This document shows positions 1-7,727 of a DNA stretch of 43,034 nt, piece by piece. The position numbers and the translations under genes are program-made. Location: the NCBI GenBank assembly GCA_910588845.1, contig CAJURU010000023.1, forward strand, positions 11,828 to 54,861, given 5' to 3'. Each line of letters begins with the position of its first letter. Position 1 is the stretch's first letter. The DNA comes from an uncultured Lachnospiraceae bacterium. Its GTDB lineage: Bacteria > Bacillota > Clostridia > Lachnospirales > Lachnospiraceae. The notes below the pieces were generated by a model, which searched no databases, was not told the origin of the DNA, and saw nothing but the letters and a program-made list of their open reading frames with translations.

Positions 1-72
1 TTCCTCTGTTCCTTTTGTTTTATCTTCCTCTGTTCCTTTTGTTTTATCTTCCTCTGTTCCTTTTGTTTTATC
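1..72. repeat. 24-bp tandem repeat, three copies, cut by window edge
   Basis: Three perfect 24-bp units occupy 1-24, 25-48 and 49-72, and the first 6 bp of the unit recur at 73-78 before the sequence diverges. The unit is a multiple of three and lies inside the leftward partial gene, so copy-number change would add or remove eight residues without shifting the frame. The array may continue beyond the left edge. Confidence 0.9.
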
Positions 73-243
73 TTCCTCTTTACCTTCCCCTATTCCTCCT
101 GTGGTACTCTCCACCGGGCCGCCGTCTTTATTTCCCGATTCATTCAAAGGCTTTTGAGGCTGAAGGACTTCCTCCGCCTTCGGTGTTTCTTCCTTTTGCT
201 TATCGTCTTCCTGCACCTTATCTACTTTCAATTCTTCTTCCAT
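1..243 (-). CDS. Partial acidic repeat-tailed protein, last visible gene of the CIS operon
   Basis: An ATG at 243 with an upstream AGAGAGG opens a frame that stays open to the left edge, so 81 residues are visible and the C-terminus is missing. The sequence is very rich in Glu, Lys, Asp and Gly, with no signal peptide or membrane segment. The visible part ends in three exact copies of the octapeptide DKTKGTEE, encoded by 24-bp DNA repeats at 1-72. It begins 42 bp after the cyclase-like receptor gene on the same strand, so it is probably co-transcribed with the CIS genes. I do not recognise a family. It may be the disordered N-terminal part of a longer protein, such as a linker before an effector or anchor domain, but that is speculation because the rest is outside the window. 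Confidence 0.7.
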   Translation of the reverse strand, partial: MEEELKVDKVQEDDKQKEETPKAEEVLQPQKPLNESGNKDGGPVESTTGGIGEGKEEDKTKGTEEDKTKGTEEDKTKGTEE

Positions 244-285
244 TGTCCACACCTCTCTTCTCAACGTCTTTGCCAACTACAACAT

Positions 286-3033
286 TCAGAACTTCTCAAT
301 GACTGTCTCTATTTCCTCCGTATCTGCAAGCTTATAATACTTGTCGCAGCGGTACAGGTACTCCTTTGCCGCCTTATCCTTGCGATACTGCTTTAAAACC
401 TCTACAAAGACCAGGCGCGCCTCATAAAACTTCTTTGCCACAAACAAGTCAACACCCTTTTCAAATAAAGGCTTTGTCAGATCCTTATAATAGAAATCCT
501 CCTCTGCGTCCCCATCATATACGTCATAGACACGCTCATATGTATTGTTCGCGGCAAGATAAATATTGCCTAAGTACCTGGCGTGGTAATGCTCCTCAAA
601 CTCTGCAATCTGCTCGTATACTAAATGCGTGATAAGAATATGCGCGCCATATTTATCACCATTTAACCGCAATTCTTTGGCCAGGTCTGAATGAGCGGAA
701 ATTGTCGTAGCCTCCATGCGCTGTTCATGTCCAATCACCCCAATCATCACACGCCCATAGCTGATGGCAATCGTCCTGCCATTGCCCGGCATCTGCCCTT
801 CCAACAAACGCTGAATGTCGATGGCGGCGTCTAACGCCTCCCTGCTGCTGACGGTAAAAAAAGCGGACAATCCCGTATCTTCAAAATGTTCCACCACGCC
901 GTGATGGCTGTTAATCGGCTCCACGAGCATGGACAGCACACGGTTAATATCTTTATATACCTGCTCTGCGGAAAAGGTCGCGCTCTGCTTGGGATAATCG
1001 AGCGCATGCAGGGAGAGTATGGTAAATTCCCCTGTCATTTCATCTCCCAATTCCACTTCCTGAATGGACTCCTTGCCCAGCAGATTAAGGATTTTAGCCG
1101 GAATAAATTTATAATAGCCGTCCGACATGCCTTTGATATCCTGCACATAATTGGCAATTTCCAACGACATCTGATTAAATGCCGCGGAAATATCAGCCAC
1201 CTCGTCATGTCCGCGCACGGCAACCGTCACGCCGAGATTTCCTGCCGCCAGCGAACCCGCGCATCGTTTCAAAGCCTTTAAAGGCTTTAAAAAAATATAA
1301 AGGATTACGATTAAAATCACAATCAAGATTAACATCATTATGGAGGACGCGTTTTTCAGGTTCCACTGATAATACCAAATCTGATAGTCCAATACATTCC
1401 CATTGGCAGAAACGGCAAGCACCCCGAATTTCGTGCCATCCTTCAACACAACCGGCACAAATTGGTTATTGCGTTTCCCATCTCTGCTCTCATCACTCTT
1501 ATCTACAACCTGCGACGTATCATAAGCCTCATAGACTGCCTCTAACGTTTCCTCGGCATATACCCATTCCACCGGAACGCCGCTGTATTCCGACATGGAC
1601 TCACTGACATACAAACGCCCGTCTTCATCTGCCTCAAAAATGCTGTAAACATACATGGACAGCCCGCCAATGCCTTTTCCGCCGTCTACGTCAATACAAC
1701 TCATCCTGAGCGCCCTGGCGCCAGAAGGGAATTCATCCGCATTTGTTTCAATTTTATGGGCAATATCTTCCTTGAGAATCTTCCCTAACGCTGAAAGCGA
1801 AAACGTCTGGTTGCATTCTAGCTGCTGGCGCATGGATAACTCAATCCATCCTTCCAGAAAACTGTCCATAAATAAAAGCCCCATAAGAAAAATAACGCCA
1901 AGCCGAATTAAAATCGTCTGGAAATGGTATTTCACCCGCAATATCCAAACAACGCACCAAATTGCCGCTATCTGAATAATCTCCATATAGACCCAAAACA
2001 TACGCCGGAAAATTGTCGGGGCTGTCAGCGAAACAACTTCAATATCCTGATGGTTCCCCTCCTGGTAAGAACAGACAGAAACCATTCCCTGCGCATCCTC
2101 CACGCCCGCGCAAAAACCGGACTGCGTACAATCCGGGCTTTGTAGCTGCTGAAACGTAAAATCTGCATCAATAGCCCGAATTTCATCGCCCGCAAACAAC
2201 GCCTGGGATGTTCGTTCCTTCAAATCAACCGCACGGATACATTCATTTTCGTAATCAAGCACATACGCCTGTCTGCCGTCGTCAGACAGGCTCTTAAAAA
2301 CACCCGGCTTTCCGGTAATCCCTTTGATTTTCATGCGCTTCTTTGCCCCAACCTCTTTGGCATGGACTTCCCCCGCATAATCCATCCACAAAAGAATTTG
2401 ATCCTCGCTGAGGAAAAATTGCGCGTTCAGATACGGATATTCCAGTTTTACCGTATCCAAAGGCTTGCGTTCCCCCTGTGAATTGAGCGCGATCAGTTCT
2501 GCCTTTGCAGATTTCTTTTCCACATCCGGCAAACAGATATAATAAAGGCTGCCATCCTGGATATGCGCAATCTCAATCCGGCTGCATTTAAGGACGTCCT
2601 CCGACAAATCATACGGCGTCTCTCTTAACTTCCCATACGCAAAATCACATTTGTATACTTTACAGCTCAAGTCGCTCCAGGACTCTACATCTGCCTCCGT
2701 AATCAGCGCGTAAGCTTCCCCTTCACTGTCAAAAAATATCTGCCGTACCATCCGATACTGCTCTTTTTCATGACGTTTGCAGACAATCATATCCCCCTTT
2801 TTCCCAGACGTATCCGAGCGGATAATTTTTAAATCATCTCCCTCTCCACGGTCTACATAATATAGATATCCATCCTGCAAATGGATCTGTTCGATATAAT
2901 TTAATTCTATCGTGCTGCCGTAAACAGTAGCTATCAATATGGCAGAGGCTGCGACAGACAAGATAACGCACAAGCCGATAACGCCTTTTTTCCCCATACT
3001 CCTATGGGCGTTTATTTTATTTTTTTTATCCAT
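286..3033 (-). CDS. Membrane receptor with HAMP and degenerate class III nucleotide-cyclase domain
   Basis: This 915-residue protein has an N-terminal membrane segment (about 16-38), a large beta-rich domain (about 40-340), further hydrophobic segments (about 345-400), a second putative sensor region (about 405-550), another membrane segment (about 555-578), a HAMP-like linker, and a C-terminal class III adenylate/guanylate cyclase-like domain (about 660-830) followed by a short helical, TPR-like tail. The usual first metal-binding Asp (FxDIxxF) is replaced by the stretch SLHALDY, the GD motif reads ED (HFEDTG), and the usual Asn in the VNLAxR motif is missing (HSDLAKELR). Catalysis is therefore doubtful, and the domain may only bind nucleotide or signal. 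It starts 22 bp after the PAAR gene, so I infer that it senses an outside cue for, or reports on, the injection system. Confidence 0.8.
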   Translation of the reverse strand: MDKKNKINAHRSMGKKGVIGLCVILSVAASAILIATVYGSTIELNYIEQIHLQDGYLYYVDRGEGDDLKIIRSDTSGKKGDMIVCKRHEKEQYRMVRQIFFDSEGEAYALITEADVESWSDLSCKVYKCDFAYGKLRETPYDLSEDVLKCSRIEIAHIQDGSLYYICLPDVEKKSAKAELIALNSQGERKPLDTVKLEYPYLNAQFFLSEDQILLWMDYAGEVHAKEVGAKKRMKIKGITGKPGVFKSLSDDGRQAYVLDYENECIRAVDLKERTSQALFAGDEIRAIDADFTFQQLQSPDCTQSGFCAGVEDAQGMVSVCSYQEGNHQDIEVVSLTAPTIFRRMFWVYMEIIQIAAIWCVVWILRVKYHFQTILIRLGVIFLMGLLFMDSFLEGWIELSMRQQLECNQTFSLSALGKILKEDIAHKIETNADEFPSGARALRMSCIDVDGGKGIGGLSMYVYSIFEADEDGRLYVSESMSEYSGVPVEWVYAEETLEAVYEAYDTSQVVDKSDESRDGKRNNQFVPVVLKDGTKFGVLAVSANGNVLDYQIWYYQWNLKNASSIMMLILIVILIVILYIFLKPLKALKRCAGSLAAGNLGVTVAVRGHDEVADISAAFNQMSLEIANYVQDIKGMSDGYYKFIPAKILNLLGKESIQEVELGDEMTGEFTILSLHALDYPKQSATFSAEQVYKDINRVLSMLVEPINSHHGVVEHFEDTGLSAFFTVSSREALDAAIDIQRLLEGQMPGNGRTIAISYGRVMIGVIGHEQRMEATTISAHSDLAKELRLNGDKYGAHILITHLVYEQIAEFEEHYHARYLGNIYLAANNTYERVYDVYDGDAEEDFYYKDLTKPLFEKGVDLFVAKKFYEARLVFVEVLKQYRKDKAAKEYLYRCDKYYKLADTEEIETVIEKF

Positions 3034-3055
3034 AATCTTTCCCTCAGATTCAAAC

Positions 3056-3439
3056 CTAGAGCTGCACGGTCTGACAGCCTGAATTTGTAAACTGTATCAT
3101 GCCTCCATAAGCACAATTCAGCTTACATTGGTTATTGATTGCCGGCTTACCCCCGACTAATACCTGGGGAACGCCCGGCGCCCAGGGCCCCGCCGGCACG
3201 GGCGTACAGGGCATGGGGGTCAGCACTCCCATTGCCGCGGCAGTTGCCGCCGCCACAGCCGGATTTGCCATGCTCTGGCACATGCCAAACGGCGTAATAT
3301 TCACAAACGGCACGTTATCCGCAATTGTCGCCAGCGGCATTGCCGACACAGTCCTCGCTGCCGGCAGCACATTCAGCACGGAAGGCGCCATTCCAAACGA
3401 ACATGTCATGGACGCCCCGCCTGTCACACATAATCCCAT
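3056..3439 (-). CDS. PAAR-like (DUF4280) spike-tip protein
   Basis: A 127-residue protein matching, from memory, the DUF4280 PAAR-like family. Its features are an early Cys (LCVTGG, then MTCSFG), Pro/Ala-rich turns (ATIADNVP, ANPAVAAAT, LTPMPC), and a final Cys-containing segment near CKLNCAYGG. PAAR proteins cap the sharp tip of the spike in contractile injection systems and bind a metal ion through Cys/His residues. Its start codon overlaps the stop of the upstream gene (TAATG), which suggests translational coupling. A tip gene this late in the operon, separated from the spike gene at 16297-17076, is somewhat unusual. The family assignment is strong. The role at the tip follows from family knowledge and context. 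Confidence 0.85.
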   Translation of the reverse strand: MGLCVTGGASMTCSFGMAPSVLNVLPAARTVSAMPLATIADNVPFVNITPFGMCQSMANPAVAAATAAAMGVLTPMPCTPVPAGPWAPGVPQVLVGGKPAINNQCKLNCAYGGMIQFTNSGCQTVQL

Positions 3440-4194
3440 TATTTCTTCTCCTCCTTACATAAATCCACATAATTGTCTTTGGCGCGCAAAATCTCCGCCT
3501 CCCCACAAGCCTGCCCTGCTTCATCTTTATAAAAATAATGCAGCTTGCAAGGCTCCTGCGGCATATCTCCAAGCAGCAAATAAAACATGCCCTCTTCATC
3601 GGCTATCGTCTCCTGCGCCGGGTAAATTACCGTATCCTTTTTGAGATATGCCGTTTCCAGCGGCTCTCCCAGCCGAAAAACTTCTGCCTCTCCATCCGCC
3701 TGTCCCAATGCAAAATACTCCCCCTTTTTTCCCTGTTTCTTACGAATATGCCAAAGCACATTTTTCATTCCGCCTTTCCGGTAAAAGGAAATCTCCGCCT
3801 CCCCTTTCTTGTAATCGCTGATCAGACGGCAGCATGACCGCTCATCCTCGAGATGAAACTTTAACGCACGCCCCGGCAGGGTCCGCCCCCGGACGGCAGT
3901 ATTGCCGGCACGCAGGGGATATGACGGCGAAGGGTACAAAAGCGCCTCCGACACTTCAGCTCCCGCATCCGCCTGCAACGTAAAACGTCTTGGCTGATAA
4001 ATGGGGGATTTTGTCTCAATCGTCAATTCCTTGTCTCCAACATCCAGGAATAAAAAGTAACCGTCACTCTTTTTTTCTACCCGCCCCCCGGAGAGGGAAT
4101 GGATGCGGATACCCGAAGACACCGGCTCCCCGGTAAATGCATCCCGGAAAAGCACTGCTTTTGACAACCGTATTTTTGTCTCATGTAATACCAT
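3439..4194 (-). CDS. Beta-rich CIS accessory protein, unknown function
   Basis: I chose the ATG at 4194 (251 residues) over the one at 4203 because the Shine-Dalgarno GGAAAGG lies nine bases before 4194 but touches 4203. The N-terminal ~85 residues (TKIRLSKAVLFRDAFTG, then a sugar/peptide-like beta pattern) resemble the carboxypeptidase-regulatory beta-sandwich fold often attached to surface or baseplate proteins. The remainder is beta-rich with alternating charged residues. No signal peptide or membrane segment is seen. It sits between the DUF4255 gene (1 bp after its stop) and the PAAR gene (TAATG overlap), so the three are probably made in fixed ratio. I infer a structural part near the spike or cap, with low certainty about which. 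Confidence 0.7.
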   Translation of the reverse strand: MVLHETKIRLSKAVLFRDAFTGEPVSSGIRIHSLSGGRVEKKSDGYFLFLDVGDKELTIETKSPIYQPRRFTLQADAGAEVSEALLYPSPSYPLRAGNTAVRGRTLPGRALKFHLEDERSCCRLISDYKKGEAEISFYRKGGMKNVLWHIRKKQGKKGEYFALGQADGEAEVFRLGEPLETAYLKKDTVIYPAQETIADEEGMFYLLLGDMPQEPCKLHYFYKDEAGQACGEAEILRAKDNYVDLCKEEKK

Positions 4195-4195
4195 A

Positions 4196-4774
4196 CTATG
4201 CATCCTTTCCAGAAAAACGGAGACTGATTTCCTGTACCCGCTTTACCGATTTCTTTCTTGTAGACTGAATCTCCACAGGCCCCGCCGTGTAGAACAAAGA
4301 AGCCTTATAAGCCGTGTTGGGCACCGTCCAGATTCGTACTTTTTCTTCCATCTCCAAATCCTGCATCTGTACACGGATATTCGCGCCGCCCGGTTCCCCG
4401 GTAGGGGTAAAGTTATCCGGTTCAATGGCCGCCTTATCGCGGAATGCCTGGATGATCCGGCCAAATATTTGATGTTCCTGTACGGCGCGGTACTTTAAAT
4501 CGCTCTGCAAGTAAAGCGTAATCATATAATACAGCGTCAAATATGTCGATGGATAACGCTGGGCATTCCTGCCGACATTCGTCATCTCATGTGCCTGTAT
4601 GGAAGCGTCCTCTTTCACATCATAGAGCCAGACGCCCACTGCAAAATCCCCATGGTCTTCCGGGGAACAGAGCCCAATCTGATCCGGGCTGTTCAACAGT
4701 TCGGGAATCAATGCTTCTTTTAAAAGTGTTAAAATGCCATTTCCCGTATCTGCAATCTTCGTATAATCTGACAT
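4196..4774 (-). CDS. DUF4255 protein, Pvc16/Afp16-like tube or sheath terminator
   Basis: The 192-residue product (start at 4774, where AGAGGA sits five bases upstream; a longer frame to 4810 lacks a site) matches the DUF4255 family. The match rests on an N-terminal helix starting SDYTKIADTGNGILTLL, a middle strand GVWLYDVKEDASIQ, the segment RYPSTYLTLYYMITLY, and a C-terminal beta barrel. In PVC/Afp particles this family forms the cap that ends tube and sheath polymerisation. Here it is found 20 kb from the sheath gene, after the membrane-protein genes. Its stop codon is one base before the start of the next gene. The family call is firm. The capping role is by homology only. Confidence 0.88.
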   Translation of the reverse strand: MSDYTKIADTGNGILTLLKEALIPELLNSPDQIGLCSPEDHGDFAVGVWLYDVKEDASIQAHEMTNVGRNAQRYPSTYLTLYYMITLYLQSDLKYRAVQEHQIFGRIIQAFRDKAAIEPDNFTPTGEPGGANIRVQMQDLEMEEKVRIWTVPNTAYKASLFYTAGPVEIQSTRKKSVKRVQEISLRFSGKDA

Positions 4775-4833
4775 ATCATTCCTCTTTTTCTTTCCAACCA
4801 GCCTTGGCAATATTCCCGCTTTACCGGATAAAT

Positions 4834-6843
4834 TTACGGTATACTCTCCTGCCTCTCTATGTATGCGTTCTCATCGTCAATCTCTTCCATACGCTCAGGT
4901 ATTGTCAGCACGCCATTGCGGAATTCTCCCGCTTCGAGAACCCTGCCGCTTGACGCGTCATAGAGAATTCCACGGCCATAGTATTTCCCATTGATGAAGC
5001 TGCCTTTATAGAGCAGATTCCCCTCTTCATCCCACAACTTCCCTGAACCATAATATGCATTCCTCAGAAATCCGCCGTCATAAATTAAATTACCGTTTGA
5101 GGCTGCGTAAAGTTTACCTGTTCCGCTGTATTCCCCTTTATAGAATTCTCCGTCGTAGATAAGCCTCTGCGTCTCGGCATCCGTCAACTTGCCCGCGCCC
5201 TGATAGAGGCCGTCTACAAACTCTCCTTCATAGATTACCAGATTTTTTTCCACATCATAGAGTTTACCGGTTCCATCATATAGATCCGACTTGAAGGTTC
5301 CGTCATACACAAGCCTTCCTCTCTCATCATATGATTTGCCGATACCCTCCTTTTTCCCTTGGACGAACGCGCCGTCATACACAAGCGTTCCAGACTCGTC
5401 ATACGATTTTCCTTCCCCCTCGTATTCCCCATTGACAAATCCTCCTTCATAGACAGGGATGCCAGCCTCATAGAGCACGCCTTCCCCTTCATATTTGTCT
5501 TTTACAAATTCTCCCTCAAATACGGTGTTGCCCTCCATATCATAGGCAGTCCCGTCTCCCTCTTTTTTGCCTGCGATAAAATCTCCTTCATAGACAAGGA
5601 CGCTGCCTGTATTCTCGCTTCCTTCTGTGCTTCCGGCTTCCGCTCCTGTACTACTTTCCTTGGTATTTCCTGCACTATCTATTCCAGCCGTACTTTCGGT
5701 TTGTGTATTCCCGGAATTTGAAGTTCCTCCGGTTCCGGCGGTTCCTACGCTTCCTCCGGCTTCGGTGTTTCCGGCGTCTCCTCCACTTCCTCCTGCCCCG
5801 GCGTCTGTACTGGCATAGAGCTTGCCTTCTCCCTCATATTTCCCCTTGGCGAATCCTCCCTCATATGCCACGTTGCCATTCTCATCGTATTCGGTCCCAG
5901 AGCCCTCCTTTTTTCCGCCCGCAAAATCTCCATCATAAACAAGCGCTCCATCCTCATACAATTTGCCTTCCCCCTCGTATTCGCCTTTGGCATTGACCGT
6001 CCCTTCATAGAGAACATTGCCCTCGGCATCCTCTAAAACGGCTGCTTTAAGTTCCGGCTGCCCATCCTCAAAATTGCCCTCGGCAATGACGTTCCCTTCC
6101 TCATCATAAAGAATTCCCTTGCCCTCCGGCTCGCCTTTGGCTAAGGAGCCCACATATTTTTCCTGCCCGTTAGCGAAATACAAAGTCCCCGTGCCCTCAT
6201 ACAAACCATTTTTAAACTCCCCTTTATAGACCGGATTTCCCTCTTCATCATAGAGAATACCCTGGCCGTCATACTCATTCAGCAGAAATGTCCCTTTATA
6301 ACAGAGCACATCCGAATTTTTATAATATAACTCGCCCTCACCTGAGTAGGCTTCCATCTCAAAATTGCCTTCATACAGAAGAAATCCCTCATATGTATAG
6401 AGCTGTCCCTTGCCATTGATGCGCCCCTCTTCCATGGCGCCCTTAAACAGCACAGTTCCGCCCTTTTCAGACAATAACTCCACCTTACCGCTGTAGCCGA
6501 CCATCTCAGGGGAATTTACCGCCATCGTCTTAACAAAAAAATTTGAAATCAGGATAGGATGCAGCAGTTTCAGATAGAGAATCGGCAGGATAACCGCTGC
6601 AATCATGACAATATAGACCATCCTTTTAAGCACATAATACCGCCCAAAAGAAAAATAATCATGGATTGTCCGTTCCTTTTTATTCTTTTTCTTGCCGATT
6701 CCCTTGCGCACATCGCTCAATACTTTTGAGGCAAAAGAGTCCGGGCTTAACATCCTCTTTCCTTTGCGGATCACTACCTGGACAGGCGCCATCAAGATAT
6801 GAGACAGCCTCCTGGCAGTACGCCCAATCAATCCACCCTGCAT
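4834..6843 (-). CDS. Membrane-anchored MORN-repeat protein
   Basis: A 669-residue protein with a basic N-terminal segment (1-72), one hydrophobic membrane helix (about 73-95), and then a long run of about 23-residue MORN-like repeats (YEGxFxxGxxxGxGxLY) from about 118 to 650. The repeats are interrupted by a Gly/Ser/Thr-rich, low-complexity linker at about 343-414. The positive charges before the helix predict the N-terminus inside and the MORN domain outside the cell, although MORN repeats elsewhere often bind lipid or protein partners at inner membrane faces. It starts 3 bp after the pseudokinase-like gene with a good GGAGGG site. I infer a scaffold that docks the CIS at the membrane or cell wall. 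No catalytic motif is visible. Confidence 0.85.
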   Translation of the reverse strand: MQGGLIGRTARRLSHILMAPVQVVIRKGKRMLSPDSFASKVLSDVRKGIGKKKNKKERTIHDYFSFGRYYVLKRMVYIVMIAAVILPILYLKLLHPILISNFFVKTMAVNSPEMVGYSGKVELLSEKGGTVLFKGAMEEGRINGKGQLYTYEGFLLYEGNFEMEAYSGEGELYYKNSDVLCYKGTFLLNEYDGQGILYDEEGNPVYKGEFKNGLYEGTGTLYFANGQEKYVGSLAKGEPEGKGILYDEEGNVIAEGNFEDGQPELKAAVLEDAEGNVLYEGTVNAKGEYEGEGKLYEDGALVYDGDFAGGKKEGSGTEYDENGNVAYEGGFAKGKYEGEGKLYASTDAGAGGSGGDAGNTEAGGSVGTAGTGGTSNSGNTQTESTAGIDSAGNTKESSTGAEAGSTEGSENTGSVLVYEGDFIAGKKEGDGTAYDMEGNTVFEGEFVKDKYEGEGVLYEAGIPVYEGGFVNGEYEGEGKSYDESGTLVYDGAFVQGKKEGIGKSYDERGRLVYDGTFKSDLYDGTGKLYDVEKNLVIYEGEFVDGLYQGAGKLTDAETQRLIYDGEFYKGEYSGTGKLYAASNGNLIYDGGFLRNAYYGSGKLWDEEGNLLYKGSFINGKYYGRGILYDASSGRVLEAGEFRNGVLTIPERMEEIDDENAYIERQESIP

Positions 6844-6846
6844 ACA

Positions 6847-7722
6847 TCAACCCTCCCGTCCGTTTATCTCCAAGGTTCCAATGCGGTTAAAGGTGACCCC
6901 CTTATCCGACAATACGGGATTGGGCAGCGTCAGCAGAAGATAAATGGCCGCTGAAGCTATCAGCGCGACTGCCAGCACTGTCCTGACTGTTGGAAATAGT
7001 TTTTTCATCCCCTCCCAGGCACGCCACCAGATACGGCCCGGTTTAATTTCCTGCTGCTCGCTCTTTGTCAGCACCGTCTCATAAATATTGTCATACGCCA
7101 CATAACAGTCCCACAGATAGGCAAAACGCCCTTCCTCCATATCCCGCGCATACTTCATGAGCTCACGGGAGCTTTTCTGCTCCAATTCCCTGGCAAACAG
7201 TTCATATACCAGTCCCGTCATACGGTTCATGCAGTCTTTCTCCTGCACTTTCCAGTAATAGTCCACTTCCGTGAAGTAGTAGTTGAATCGAATGCCGAGA
7301 TCGTCGTCTACCACAATATTATCTTTGCGCAATACTTCATAGAGAAAACACTCCGGCATATTCAGCAGAAAAATCTGCGCATAAATATTTTTCATTAGCA
7401 GCAGACGTTCCTGCAAACGATAATTTCCCTTATCCATTGCCTGCTGCAATGATCTGCCGTCCGCATGGCTAAAGACAATGTAATATCTGCCGTCCGCATT
7501 AAAACTGTCATAGAGATCTTTAAACGTGCAGCTGGTATTATTCTTCGTAGTTACCGGCACCAGCTTTCTTGCCAGCTCCATATCATTGACGCAGGCAACC
7601 GTATACCTTGCACCCTCCCTCTTTGTGGCGTCGCAAGCGGCATATAGCTCTATATTGCCGGAACCCATTGTCTTAATTTTTGAAATCAGCTCATATTGCT
7701 TGTCCTGAAACTTAATTACCAT
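6847..7722 (-). CDS. Single-pass membrane protein with pseudokinase-like domain
   Basis: A 291-residue protein. Residues 1-210 follow a protein-kinase-like layout: a beta-rich N-lobe, a hinge-like YYIVFSHADGRSLQQAM, a helix with QERLLLMKNIYAQIF, then KDNIVVDDDLGIRFNYYF where kinases have the catalytic loop and DFG. The HRD and DFG motifs are absent, so it should be inactive. A hydrophobic helix (about 243-264) follows a basic stretch, leaving about 27 residues outside. This layout recalls EssB/YukC of type VII secretion, though without the long external domain. It overlaps no gene but sits 3 bp before the MORN gene and 5 bp after the FYGK gene. I infer a membrane anchor or assembly adaptor. 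The kinase-fold reading is pattern-based and moderately uncertain. Confidence 0.65.
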   Translation of the reverse strand: MVIKFQDKQYELISKIKTMGSGNIELYAACDATKREGARYTVACVNDMELARKLVPVTTKNNTSCTFKDLYDSFNADGRYYIVFSHADGRSLQQAMDKGNYRLQERLLLMKNIYAQIFLLNMPECFLYEVLRKDNIVVDDDLGIRFNYYFTEVDYYWKVQEKDCMNRMTGLVYELFARELEQKSSRELMKYARDMEEGRFAYLWDCYVAYDNIYETVLTKSEQQEIKPGRIWWRAWEGMKKLFPTVRTVLAVALIASAAIYLLLTLPNPVLSDKGVTFNRIGTLEINGREG

Positions 7723-7727
7723 CTATC

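Noticed and set aside
1..72. CRISPR-like array
   Set aside because: The 24-bp units are directly adjacent without spacers and are in frame with a gene.
1..302. Rightward open frame with a hydrophobic repeat
   Set aside because: It is the antisense of the 24-bp repeat. The leftward frame has a good ribosome-binding site, an acidic natural composition and fits the operon.
4774..4810. Longer N-terminus of the DUF4255 protein
   Set aside because: The extension is basic and lacks a ribosome-binding site, while the ATG at 4774 has one.
6847..7722. EssB orthologue of a type VII system
   Set aside because: No EccC/EssC, EsaA or WXG100 genes are near, and the external domain is missing. Only the general design is alike.
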